Positions 25,751 to 33,649 of a stretch of DNA of 64,000 bases are shown here, in pieces (the first letter of the stretch is position 1; each line of letters opens with the position of its first letter). The notes below the pieces were generated by a model, which saw only the letters and a list, made by a program, of their open reading frames with translations, had not been told where the DNA came from and made no database searches. Source of the stretch: CAZENU01 sp965117035. GTDB lineage: Bacteria > Chloroflexota > Dehalococcoidia > Lucifugimonadales > CAZENU01. The stretch spans positions 2,852,001 through 2,916,000 of the forward strand of contig OZ220748.1 of assembly GCA_965117035.1 (NCBI GenBank), in the 5' to 3' direction. The translations under genes were made by a program, and so were the position numbers.

Positions 25751-28279
25751 CTACGCCTCCACGCCGTGCTCCCTCATTCGCGCCAGCACCGCGTCGCGGG
25801 CCTCGAGGAACGGCCTCGACAGGTATGCGAGATGGTCGGCCTCGCCGTGGTGGTGCGTCACCGTGCCCGGCTCGTGCTGGTGGACGACGTTTCTCATGAA
25901 GGCCAGGTCGCCCTCGAACACGGTCAGCATGTGGCGCGCCGTCGCCTCGTCGAACATCCACCACTCGCCGCCGCACGCCACGTAGATAGGAGAGGTGTGC
26001 GCGAAGAGGCCCCGGCGCCAGCCGTCGTAGTGCGTGCCCGGCACGTCCCTGTTTGCGCTCGCGCGTTCCGCCCACGACGGGCTCCTGGAGCTCGACAGGT
26101 TGCCGGGCGCGAAGTAGCCCGGCCCTCCGCAGCGCGCCGCCAGCCACGAGTGGCCGTCGATCCTGACCCGCTCGCGAAGCTCGAGCCTGCGGGTCCCGTT
26201 CGCCGCTTCGGTGGACGCGACGACCTCGCCGTTGAGGACGATCTGCAGCGTGTGGATCGGCAACACGCTCTCGGCCCACGCCTCCACCTCCACCGTGCCG
26301 GGTCCTGAGATCTCGACCGTGTCGCCGATCTCGCGCCCGTCGACGGCCAGGTGGATCATCGGCCCGCCGCTGTGGAACGTGCGGCCCCTCGCCACATTGT
26401 CGCACCAGCTCTGGTAGTCGAACTCCTCGCCGTCCCGCATCTTGACGTACGTCCGGTACATGCCGACCGGAACGTCGGCGTACATCTTGTCGGTGCCGCC
26501 GAGCAGCGGCAGCCGGTAGCCCGCGTTCAGGCTCCGGTAGTACTCCCAGTGCATGCCGTCCGACTGACGGTGCATCTCGACCGCGGACAGCCGGCCCGTC
26601 GCCACCAGCGCGGCCGTCTCGCCGTTGAGGCCGCCGAAGTGCGGCGCCACCGCCATCGCGCCCTGTGCGCGGGCCTGGTCCACCCAGTCGCTCAGCGTCG
26701 CCTCCATCGAGCCCGCCATCTCGGCCTCGCCGTACTCGCCCGTGCACCACGGCATCACCGGCCGCTTCAGTCCCCACAGGATCAGGTGGCCGTAGAAGTG
26801 CTGCCGGTTCTCCTGCCCCACGTAGACGATGCTGCCGCCCTCCTCCGAGATGCTCGGACGGCCGGTGAAGTCCTCCGTGTTCGTGAAGAGGCTGCCCCAC
26901 TGCGACTGGAGCAGGTTGACGACGTCCAGGTCCTCGCCCTGGGCCTCGCGGTGCGCGCCCTGCGCGCCCACGAAGTGGACGTGCGAGTCGCCGCTGTACC
27001 AGCCCTGCGCGTTCATGTCCGTCCACCGCCCGATGCGCAGCGTCAGCTCGCGCTGCCCCGGCTCGATGTTCACCGTCGTCCGCAGCGGCTCGTACTCGAA
27101 GCCCCGCGCGACGTCCACGATCACCTCGCCGCGCGGGAGCCACCCCTGGCACCTGCCGTCGATGTATGCGTAGGTGATCTGGCCCAGGCGCAGGTCGCCG
27201 CCGATGTCGACGTGGAAGGTGTTCAGGTTCGAGTTGACGTGGTTGTGGTGACCGTACGGCTGGTACGGCACGCCCTCGGGCGACCGGAAGTGCACCCGGC
27301 ACGGAACGGGCTTGCCGGTCTCGTCGTCCAGCACGGTCACGTGGACCCAGTTCTTGCCCCGGTCCATCAGGCGAAACCGGGCCGACGGCGTGTCTACCTC
27401 GCCCTTCTCCTGCAAGGCGCCCCAGCGGACGTCCGCGACGCGCTCGCCGTCCTGGTCCACCGATACGGTGGCCGACGGCACGGCCGACACCTCGACGTAC
27501 GACGGGCTGGCGGTAGTGTTCTGCGCCTCGCCCCAGCCCCTGTACCGGTCGCCCAGGAAGTCGTCGCCGGACTGCTCGGGCAGAGCGTACACGAACGTGG
27601 CGTCGCCGCGGTCGACCGAGACCTCGACGGCGAACGGCCTGTCGCGGAGCCCGCCGTCCTTCAGCTCGATGCTGACCGGACTGCGGCTCCGGAGCGCGAA
27701 GGGGTGCTCGTCTACCTTCGCGAGCGTCAGCCCGCCGAGCGCTATCGCCCCCGCGTCGGGGACGATCTCCAGCGACTCGATGACGTCGTCCGGGCGGGGG
27801 TTGACCCAGGCCCACAGGGTGAACGGCAGCTCGCCGCCGGCCTGGCCCTCCATCTGGCGTGTGCCCGCGTCGCCGAAGCTGCCCTCGTACCGGGGCTGGA
27901 GCGACGTGTACTCCTTGGCAATGGCCGCGAACACGCCGCGGTCCGAGCGCGGCGTCCCGATCTCGAACTGCTCCCGCACGTCGACGCGCTCCTCGCCGCC
28001 TCCCGCGAACCGGAACACGTACTCGGCGACGCGCGCCCCCGTCGGCGAGCCCTCCGCGACCTCGAGCAGGCGATGCGCGACGACCACGCGGTAGCCCGTC
28101 CCGCCTACCGGGACCGTGACAGGGCCCGCGTCGGCCACGACGACCCGGTCCGCGCCACCGGAGCCCAGCAGGAACGGTAGCCCGCGCATCGTCCGCGCGC
28201 CCAGGGCCAGGTCGGCATCGACCGAGTCGCCCGCCCTGTTGCATGCGTCCGTCAGGTCGATCGGCTCGTAGTCCCGCAT
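25751..28279 (-). CDS. CehA/McbA family metallohydrolase, 842 residues
   Basis: A large protein with beta-rich N-terminal domains (1-420) and a PHP-type metal-dependent hydrolase domain starting GWYSGDSHVHF (H433, H435), with further metal-binding stretches VAPHFGG and LLGGTDKM. The C-terminal 150 residues hold extra His residues (HEPGTVTHHHGEADH). CehA/McbA enzymes hydrolyse esters such as carbaryl, but the substrate here is unknown. It is first in the minus-strand cluster with PhyH, propeller and lipoprotein genes and has a TATAAT box upstream. Confidence 0.75.
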   Translation of the reverse strand: MRDYEPIDLTDACNRAGDSVDADLALGARTMRGLPFLLGSGGADRVVVADAGPVTVPVGGTGYRVVVAHRLLEVAEGSPTGARVAEYVFRFAGGGEERVDVREQFEIGTPRSDRGVFAAIAKEYTSLQPRYEGSFGDAGTRQMEGQAGGELPFTLWAWVNPRPDDVIESLEIVPDAGAIALGGLTLAKVDEHPFALRSRSPVSIELKDGGLRDRPFAVEVSVDRGDATFVYALPEQSGDDFLGDRYRGWGEAQNTTASPSYVEVSAVPSATVSVDQDGERVADVRWGALQEKGEVDTPSARFRLMDRGKNWVHVTVLDDETGKPVPCRVHFRSPEGVPYQPYGHHNHVNSNLNTFHVDIGGDLRLGQITYAYIDGRCQGWLPRGEVIVDVARGFEYEPLRTTVNIEPGQRELTLRIGRWTDMNAQGWYSGDSHVHFVGAQGAHREAQGEDLDVVNLLQSQWGSLFTNTEDFTGRPSISEEGGSIVYVGQENRQHFYGHLILWGLKRPVMPWCTGEYGEAEMAGSMEATLSDWVDQARAQGAMAVAPHFGGLNGETAALVATGRLSAVEMHRQSDGMHWEYYRSLNAGYRLPLLGGTDKMYADVPVGMYRTYVKMRDGEEFDYQSWCDNVARGRTFHSGGPMIHLAVDGREIGDTVEISGPGTVEVEAWAESVLPIHTLQIVLNGEVVASTEAANGTRRLELRERVRIDGHSWLAARCGGPGYFAPGNLSSSRSPSWAERASANRDVPGTHYDGWRRGLFAHTSPIYVACGGEWWMFDEATARHMLTVFEGDLAFMRNVVHQHEPGTVTHHHGEADHLAYLSRPFLEARDAVLARMREHGVEA

Positions 28280-28344
28280 GTGCTCCCCTCCCTGTTCACG
28301 CCGAAATCGCGCCGTGATCGGTCTCCGGCTTGCGTGGAAGCCGG

Positions 28345-28350
28345 ATTATA
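28345..28350 (-). promoter_or_regulatory. Consensus -10 box upstream of the CehA-type gene
   Basis: TATAAT on the minus strand, 65 bases before ATG 28279, in the 117-base gap after ftsZ. No -35 box is evident. Confidence 0.45.
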
Positions 28351-28396
28351 TCGGGGATTCTCCGGCGGCGCAGCTACGCGCCGCGCGCCCGCCGCG

Positions 28397-29548
28397 TCAG
28401 TGGATGCCGGGCATGGGATGGGCCAGCGCGGCGCGTCCGTTGCCGTTCGCCTGGACGACCGTCTCGAGCGACCGCAGCGCGTCTTCGCCCTGCGCCTCGA
28501 TGACGCGTCCCGGCCACTCCTCGGCGTTCCACGTGGGCTGCAGGCCCGTCGCCACCAGCGTGACCTTGACCCGGCGCCTCATCCCGCGGTCCTGCACGAC
28601 GCCCAGCAGCACGCCGGCGTCCGAGCCGCTGGCCCGGCGCACCAGCTCGGCCGTCTCGCGCACCTGCCCGAGCGTGAGGTCCTCGCCGCCGGTCACGTTC
28701 AGCAGGATGCCGCCTGCCCCGCCCAGGGGAGCGTCGAAAAGCGGGTTCGACAACGCCGCGTGTGCGGCCTCGTCGGCCGCGGCGCGCCCTCGCCCCTCTC
28801 CCAGGGCCATGTACGAAGGGCCGCCGTTCTTCATCAGCGCCCGCAGGTCGGCGAAGTCCACGTTGATCAGTCCCGGCGCCGTGACCAGGTCCGATATCCC
28901 CTGGACGCCCTGCCGCAATACCTCGTCCGCGAGGCTGAACGCCCTGTCCAGGCGCACCTCGCCGTCGACGGCGTCGAGCAGCCTGTCGTTCTCGACCGCG
29001 ATCAGGGTGTCGACCTTGCCGCGGAGCTGCCCGATCCCCTCGATGGCCGCGGCTCGCCGCTCGGGGCCCTCGAAGGAGAAGGGCAGGGTGGCCACGCCGA
29101 CGGTCAGGGCCCCCGCCCGCCTCGCGATATCGGCCACCACGGGCGCCGCGCCCGTGCCCGTGCCACCGCCCATCCCGCACGTCACGAAGACCATGTCCGA
29201 GCCATCGAGCAGCTCCGCCACCTGCGACTGGCTCTCCTTGACCGCCTTGCGCCCTACCTCCGGCCTGCCGCCGGAGCCCATCCCGCCCGTGGTGTTGGGG
29301 CCGATGGCGAAGGTGTGGGCGCCCTTCAGCCTGCTCAGCGCCTGCACGTCCGTGTTGAGGGCCAGCATCCTGACACCCCGCACGCCGCCGTCGACCATCC
29401 GGGCGACGGCGTTGCCGCCGGCCCCTCCCGTACCGACCACCGCGACCCTCACGGGGGCATGTCCCGCGTCTCGCGCCGCCGCGTGCGGCATCACGTTTCT
29501 CGAGCCCGTCAGCGCCTCTATCAGACCTGCGAAGATGGACGTTTTCAT
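28397..29548 (-). CDS. ftsZ: Cell division protein FtsZ
   Basis: FtsZ is the tubulin-like GTPase that forms the division ring. The GTP site is VVGTGGAGGNAV plus the tubulin signature GMGGGTGTGAAP, and the catalytic loop is NVDFADLRALM. The 383 residues include a short C-terminal tail. A GAGGAG ribosome site precedes ATG 29548. It stands outside any mur/fts cluster and is read from its own promoter. A 35-residue N-terminal lead precedes the GTPase core. Confidence 0.95.
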   Translation of the reverse strand: MKTSIFAGLIEALTGSRNVMPHAAARDAGHAPVRVAVVGTGGAGGNAVARMVDGGVRGVRMLALNTDVQALSRLKGAHTFAIGPNTTGGMGSGGRPEVGRKAVKESQSQVAELLDGSDMVFVTCGMGGGTGTGAAPVVADIARRAGALTVGVATLPFSFEGPERRAAAIEGIGQLRGKVDTLIAVENDRLLDAVDGEVRLDRAFSLADEVLRQGVQGISDLVTAPGLINVDFADLRALMKNGGPSYMALGEGRGRAAADEAAHAALSNPLFDAPLGGAGGILLNVTGGEDLTLGQVRETAELVRRASGSDAGVLLGVVQDRGMRRRVKVTLVATGLQPTWNAEEWPGRVIEAQGEDALRSLETVVQANGNGRAALAHPMPGIH

Positions 29549-29622
29549 GTCTCTTGCTCCTCTCGTTTGTCGTCCCGTACATGGCGGGACTCGCCGTTGG
29601 TCCCGCGCCGGACGTCCAGAAC

Positions 29623-29652
29623 AGATTAGAACAGAACACATATTCGCGTCAA
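29623..29652 (-). promoter_or_regulatory. Sigma-70-type promoter for ftsZ
   Basis: On the minus strand TTGACG (29652-29647), 18-base spacer, TAATCT (29628-29623). Leader about 68 nt to the ftsZ start. Confidence 0.6.
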
Positions 29653-29809
29653 CCCCTATCTGGTGGTCTTTTTCCGCGGCATGTTTGCGCGGGTTTCGGG
29701 GGGTGATCGGCCGGCGAAGCCGTGTGCCGAAAGTGGTGCAAGATGTGGTTCGCGCCGAGGCCGACCACCAAATACGGTGCAATTTGGTCTGCAATTGCTC
29801 AAAAATTGT

Positions 29810-29838
29810 TTGACGTTCGAACGCGTGCGTGTTAGTCT
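29810..29838 (+). promoter_or_regulatory. Sigma-70-type promoter for the collagen-like gene
   Basis: TTGACG-N17-TAGTCT, with a good -35 and a weak -10, ending 36 bases before ATG 29875. It lies in the A/T-richer gap shared with ftsZ. Confidence 0.45.
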
Positions 29839-29874
29839 TCGCGTTAGCATGATCAAGTGGAGCGTTCTTGAGTT

Positions 29875-31062
29875 ATGAAACTGAGCATTAGTGCCGTCCA
29901 AAACTGGTTCTCGCTAGGTTCCGCACGGTGGGTTCTGGGCGTGGTGGCTCTTCTAGTTATGGTCCCTTTCCTGTTCGTCCTCGCCTGCGCGGGCGACCCG
30001 GGAGCCACGGGCCCCCAGGGCCCGCAAGGTCCCCAGGGTTCGGCGGGCGCGAAGGGCGACACCGGGCCGCAGGGTGATCCGGGGCCGCAGGGCGACCGCG
30101 GACTCCAGGGCGACCGGGGTCCACAGGGTATCCAGGGCGACACCGGCTCTCAGGGCCCCAAGGGCGATCAGGGCCCGGCGGGTGCGAAGGGCGACCAGGG
30201 CCCGATGGGTGAGCAGGGCGAAAGAGGCCCTGCCGGCGCGAAGGGCGACACGGGCGCCCAAGGCGCGAAGGGTGATCCGGGAGCGAAGGGCGATCCGGGA
30301 GAGCAAGGCCCACCGGGTATCCCCGGGCTGCCGGGCGGCCCTCCCGGCCCGCAGGGCGAGGTTGGCCCGCAGGGCGAGGTTGGCCCGGAGGGTCCCGAGG
30401 GTCCGGAAGGTCCCCAGGGTCCGCAGGGCGAGCCCGGAACTCCGGGCGGTCCTCCTGGCCCGGCAGGCCCGCAGGGCCCGGCCGGTCCGCAGGGCCCGAT
30501 CGGCGCCCGCGGCGTGCAGGGCAACACCGGCCCCCAGGGTCCGCAGGGCATCAAGGGCGACACGGGCGACGCCGGTCCCCAGGGCCCCCAGGGCCCCCAG
30601 GGTCCCCAGGGTATCCAGGGTGAGGAGGGACCTCAGGGCGAGCAGGGTCCTCCCGGCCAGACGGGCCCTCAGGGCGAGCAGGGACCTGGCGGACAGCCCG
30701 GTGTGGCGGGTGCGCAGGGTCCTCCGGGCCCGCACGGCCCGCAGGGCATACAGGGTGAGCCCGGGATCAACAACGTCACGATCGCGACGAGCGCCGATAC
30801 CGGTCTGGCCGGCAACTCCCCGCAGACCTCGACCGCTAGCTGTTCCAGTGCGGGCGAGACGTTCCGCGCCATCGGCGGCGGATACTTCCTCAACGGCGCC
30901 AAGACCGGCGTGGTTATCACTGAGTCCAGGCCCGACGGGGTTGCAGGCGAGGTGCCCGGTGCCTGGAGGGTGACGGCGGAGCGAATCTCTGGAGACGCAA
31001 CTGGTCTGTGGAGCGTCCGCGCCTACGCGATCTGCGCCGAGGTAACCACCCGAGACGAATAG
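29875..31062 (+). CDS. Collagen-like Gly-X-Y repeat lipoprotein
   Basis: A 395-residue protein. The N-terminal hydrophobic segment (about 19-37) ends in VLAC, a plausible lipoprotein cleavage site (C38). Residues 40 to about 297 are nearly unbroken Gly-X-Y triplets (GPQGPQG, GAKGDTG, GDPG types), with two one-residue slips at GGPPGP. The last 98 residues are a non-repeat domain, INNVTIATSADTG onward, with two Cys. Bacterial collagen-like proteins form surface triple helices. The domain order suggests a lipid-anchored stalk holding a small head domain outside the cell. The gene is monocistronic. Confidence 0.85.
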   Translation: MKLSISAVQNWFSLGSARWVLGVVALLVMVPFLFVLACAGDPGATGPQGPQGPQGSAGAKGDTGPQGDPGPQGDRGLQGDRGPQGIQGDTGSQGPKGDQGPAGAKGDQGPMGEQGERGPAGAKGDTGAQGAKGDPGAKGDPGEQGPPGIPGLPGGPPGPQGEVGPQGEVGPEGPEGPEGPQGPQGEPGTPGGPPGPAGPQGPAGPQGPIGARGVQGNTGPQGPQGIKGDTGDAGPQGPQGPQGPQGIQGEEGPQGEQGPPGQTGPQGEQGPGGQPGVAGAQGPPGPHGPQGIQGEPGINNVTIATSADTGLAGNSPQTSTASCSSAGETFRAIGGGYFLNGAKTGVVITESRPDGVAGEVPGAWRVTAERISGDATGLWSVRAYAICAEVTTRDE

Positions 31063-31451
31063 GACACCAACCCCCAAGGGGGTAGTCCGGATGAAGACGC
31101 GGTCGCGGTTCAAAGCTGCGGCCGCGGTTGTCCCTCTGTGGGTCATCGCTGGGTGGGGTGGCTACGTGGTTCCTTGTGGGTAGAGAATGCTGAGCCCGGC
31201 AGAGCCACGACAATTGCCTGCTGTTGCAGTCAGGCGAACGAGCCACATGGGACGTCGTCTGCCCGATGTATGAGTGCCGTCCTTCCCGGGGGTCTGCTGA
31301 CGGGCAGCTCGCAGTCCTTCTATCACCACGACCTTGTCTCGGCGGCTCTGATCCAGTCAGGCCCCCCATGCGCGTTTACTTTTACCCGGCTCGAAATCGC
31401 CGCGGTCCCGGCCCCGCGAGCCGGCGCGGCGCACAAACCTGGGGGCGAACC
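31063..31451. other. 389-bp gap after the collagen-like gene
   Basis: It begins with ACCCCC-AA-GGGGGT, a short stem without a T-run. A possible 30-codon frame lies at 31091-31183 (entered separately). The remaining 270 bases show no recognised gene, RNA or repeat. Confidence 0.4.
31091..31183 (+). CDS. Possible 30-residue membrane peptide
   Basis: ATG with AGGGGGT seven bases upstream encodes a peptide starting MKTRSRFKAA: a basic N-terminus followed by a hydrophobic segment (AAVVPLWVIAGWGG) and ending VVPCG. It could be a small membrane protein or the remains of a signal peptide. It lies 28 bases after the collagen-like gene. No family is recognised and it may be spurious. Confidence 0.25.
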   Translation: MKTRSRFKAAAAVVPLWVIAGWGGYVVPCG

Positions 31452-32216
31452 ATGGCGCGAATCAAGCGGGTCCTGATCACCGGCGCGGCGGGGACTATAG
31501 GCGGCGTACTAGGGCGCGCCCTCGCCGACGACTACGACCTCACGGGCGTCGACCTCGAGCCGGCGGCCGAGATGGAGACGAGGGTCGCCGACATGACGGA
31601 CGCGGCCGCCGTGGGCGAGGCGTTCGCCGGGCAGGACGCGGTCATCGACCTCGCGGCCGCATCGGCCTCCTCCACGCCGTGGGCTCCCGTCTACCAGAAC
31701 AATCTCGCAGCCACCTACAACGCCCTGGAGGCCGCGCGCGACGCCGGCGTCAGGAGGCTCATCTTCGCCAGCTCCAACCACGTCACCGGAATGTACGAGA
31801 GCGACGCCCCTTACTCGGCGATCGTCGCCGGAGACTACTCCGGGCTCGACCCGGCCGATATCCCCATGATCACGACCGACATGCCGATCAGGCCCGACGG
31901 CCCCTACGGCATCGCGAAGGCGTTCGGCGAGGCCTCCGGCCGCTACTTTTCGGACAACTTCGGGCTCTCCGTGATGTGCCTGCGCATCGGCACGCTGAAT
32001 CCTGCCAGCCGTCCGATGGACGTGCGCCAATTCGCCACGCTGCTCACCCACCACGACCTGGTGCACCTGGTCGACCGGTGCCTCTCCGCGCCGGACAGCG
32101 TCAGGTACGGCATCTACTACGGCGTCTCCAACAACCACTGGCGCTTCTGGGACATCTCCAACTCCGCCGAGGAGATCGGCTACAGTCCCCAGGACAACGC
32201 GGAGCTGTGGCGGTGA
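31452..32216 (+). CDS. NAD-dependent epimerase/dehydratase (uronate dehydrogenase-like)
   Basis: A 254-residue extended short-chain dehydrogenase. NAD binding is shown by VLITGAAGTIGGVLG, and the active site by YGIAKAFGE (Tyr-x-x-x-Lys) with an upstream Ser in FASSNHV. The compact length and the LRIGTLNPASRP segment resemble uronate dehydrogenases, which oxidise hexuronates to lactones, but this is a family-level guess. ATG 31452 follows GGGGGCG. A thiamine-enzyme subunit gene follows 32 bases later. Confidence 0.75.
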   Translation: MARIKRVLITGAAGTIGGVLGRALADDYDLTGVDLEPAAEMETRVADMTDAAAVGEAFAGQDAVIDLAAASASSTPWAPVYQNNLAATYNALEAARDAGVRRLIFASSNHVTGMYESDAPYSAIVAGDYSGLDPADIPMITTDMPIRPDGPYGIAKAFGEASGRYFSDNFGLSVMCLRIGTLNPASRPMDVRQFATLLTHHDLVHLVDRCLSAPDSVRYGIYYGVSNNHWRFWDISNSAEEIGYSPQDNAELWR

Positions 32217-32248
32217 CCGGCCCCGGCGCCGGCGGAATGTAGGCCGGG

Positions 32249-32749
32249 ATGGAGATGGAAGCCGGCCTGACGCCGCGCGCGGTGCTCGACGAGCTGCGCG
32301 GGAACGGCGTCACCCACGTCGTCTGGCTCCCGGACACGGAGACCAGCTTCATGTACGCCGCGCTCTCGGAGGACCCGACGCTGGATGTCGTGCCGATCTG
32401 CCGCGAGGCGGAGAGCATGCCCATAGCGGCGGGCCTGTGGATCGGCGGCAAGAGACCGGTCGTCATGATCCAGAACACCGGTTTCTTCGAGTCGGGCGAC
32501 TCGCTCCGCGGCCTGGCGCTCGACATCCGCATGCCGCTGGTCATGTTCATCGGCTACCGGGGCTGGACGCGCCACGGCGTGACGCCGGACTCGGCGGCGC
32601 GGTACACCGAGCCGCTGCTGCACGCCTGGGGGATCGAGTACTACCTGGTCGAGGGCGACGCCGACGCCGGACGCATATCGACCGCGTTCGAGCAGGCCGC
32701 CCGCACGGAGCGCCCCGTCGCCTGCCTCATCGGCGCGGAGTACATGTAG
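32249..32749 (+). CDS. Thiamine diphosphate enzyme subunit (sulfopyruvate/phosphonopyruvate decarboxylase alpha-like)
   Basis: A 166-residue protein covering one Pyr-type half of a thiamine diphosphate decarboxylase: VVPICREAESMPIAAGLWIGGKRP with the catalytic Glu, then VMIQNTGFFESGDSLRGLA. It matches the ComD or Ppd alpha half. Such proteins work with a separate beta (PP-domain) subunit, which is not found downstream here; the next feature is a mobile element. Either the beta gene is elsewhere or the gene is a relic. Confidence 0.7.
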   Translation: MEMEAGLTPRAVLDELRGNGVTHVVWLPDTETSFMYAALSEDPTLDVVPICREAESMPIAAGLWIGGKRPVVMIQNTGFFESGDSLRGLALDIRMPLVMFIGYRGWTRHGVTPDSAARYTEPLLHAWGIEYYLVEGDADAGRISTAFEQAARTERPVACLIGAEYM

Positions 32750-32774
32750 GTGGCCAGCCCCCCGTCGCACCGCT

Positions 32775-32887
32775 GTAACTGTTCACGTACGAAGGGACCG
32801 TGTGCGCGCCCTTCGATACGGCCCGCCCAAAGCGGCGGGCCTACTCAGGGTGAACGGGTTGAATGCCCATCAAGTCTGAACAGTTAC
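32775..32887. mobile_element. 113-bp MITE with 11-bp perfect terminal inverted repeats
   Basis: The ends are GTAACTGTTCA and TGAACAGTTAC, perfect inverted repeats. The element is flanked by an exact 8-bp direct repeat GCACCGCT (32767-32774 and 32888-32895). It encodes nothing and contains internal palindromes, for example around GCCCGCC-GGCGGGC. Ends starting GTAA and 8-bp target duplications are known traits of IS66-family elements, so an IS66-type transposase may mobilise it; none is in the window. It lies directly upstream of the vapBC promoter. Confidence 0.85.
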
Positions 32888-32894
32888 GCACCGC

Positions 32895-32923
32895 TTGACA
32901 TCATGATGCTGTGATGCTATGAT
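32895..32923 (+). promoter_or_regulatory. Consensus promoter of vapBC, nearly leaderless
   Basis: TTGACA-N17-TATGAT. The first T of the -35 is the last base of the MITE target duplication. Transcription would begin about 7 bases after 32923, leaving only 0-3 bases before ATG 32933 and no Shine-Dalgarno sequence. Confidence 0.75.
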
Positions 32924-32932
32924 GGCGACGAT

Positions 32933-33160
32933 ATGAGGACTACCCTGACTATCGACGACGACGTCCTGGCGGTGGCCCGCGCGCTGTCGGAGCGGACGGG
33001 AAACAGCCTGGGCGCCGCCATGTCCGAGCTGGCCCGGCGCGGCTTCAGGAGCGCATACGCTGTTGGGGACGACGGCGACGGCACTACGTTCGACGTCGCC
33101 CACGATGCCCAGCCCATCACGAGCGAGGACGTCTACGGATCGTTGGCCGAGTGGCCGTGA
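32933..33160 (+). CDS. VapB-type antitoxin
   Basis: A 75-residue protein whose N-terminal MRTTLTIDDDVLAVARALSERTG is a ribbon-helix-helix DNA-binding domain of the VapB2 kind. The C-terminal part (TFDVAHDAQPITSEDV) would wrap the toxin. It overlaps the toxin gene by four bases when GTG 33157 is used. Antitoxin-toxin complexes usually repress their own promoter, here the strong promoter at 32895. Confidence 0.8.
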   Translation: MRTTLTIDDDVLAVARALSERTGNSLGAAMSELARRGFRSAYAVGDDGDGTTFDVAHDAQPITSEDVYGSLAEWP

Positions 33161-33591
33161 CCGCGCTGCCGGACGTTAACGTCCTGATAGCCCTGGCATG
33201 GCCCAACCACGTGCATCACGAGGCGGCCCGGAGGTGGTTCGAGGAGCACCGACGCGACGGCTGGGCGACGTGTCCATTGACGGAGGCGGGCTTCGTCCGC
33301 GTCTCCTGCAATCCGTCCGTGGTGAGACACACCGTCACGGCCCTCGACGCCATCGGGATCCTGCAGCGGCTGACACAGTTGGAGTCCCACACGTTCTGGC
33401 CGCTGGACCAGTCTATAGTCCACTTGCCGGAGACAATCGGCGCGCGCATCCAGGGCTATCGCCAGATATCAGACGCCCTGCTGCTAGCCGCTGCGATGCG
33501 GCGCGACGGGCGCTTCGCCACCTTCGACGGGGGACTGACGGGCCTGTTGGCAGAGAGCGACCGCGCGTTCCTCCACGTCATACCGGTCTGA
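33157..33591 (+). CDS. VapC-type PIN-domain ribonuclease toxin
   Basis: A PIN-domain RNase. The metal-binding acidic residues are visible in LPDVNVLIALAW, LTEAGFVRV, ISDALLLAAA and FATFDGGL. GTG 33157 gives a GTGA overlap with the antitoxin stop, typical of such pairs; GTG 33151 is also in frame and adds two residues. Toxin RNases of this class cut specific RNAs such as tRNA or rRNA. The next gene, rpiB, is convergent. Confidence 0.85.
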   Translation: MTALPDVNVLIALAWPNHVHHEAARRWFEEHRRDGWATCPLTEAGFVRVSCNPSVVRHTVTALDAIGILQRLTQLESHTFWPLDQSIVHLPETIGARIQGYRQISDALLLAAAMRRDGRFATFDGGLTGLLAESDRAFLHVIPV

Positions 33592-33649
33592 GCTGCGGAG
33601 GCCACAGCCCGGTGACGGCGAATCGATCGCGTGGGACCGCGGCGCCGCG

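Larger units (their letters stand above)
29549..29874. other. Divergent control region between ftsZ and the collagen-like gene
   Basis: The 326-base gap is clearly more A/T-rich than its surroundings. It holds the ftsZ promoter at 29623-29652 and a plus-strand promoter at 29810-29838. No gene was recognised in it. Confidence 0.6.

Noticed and set aside
29953..31146. Long minus-strand frames across the collagen-like gene
   Set aside because: They mirror the Gly-X-Y repeat DNA and contain no recognisable domain; the plus frame has signal, repeat and head domain.
31138..31476. 112-codon plus-strand frame before the epimerase gene
   Set aside because: No family signal, odd composition, and it overlaps the start of the epimerase gene in another frame.
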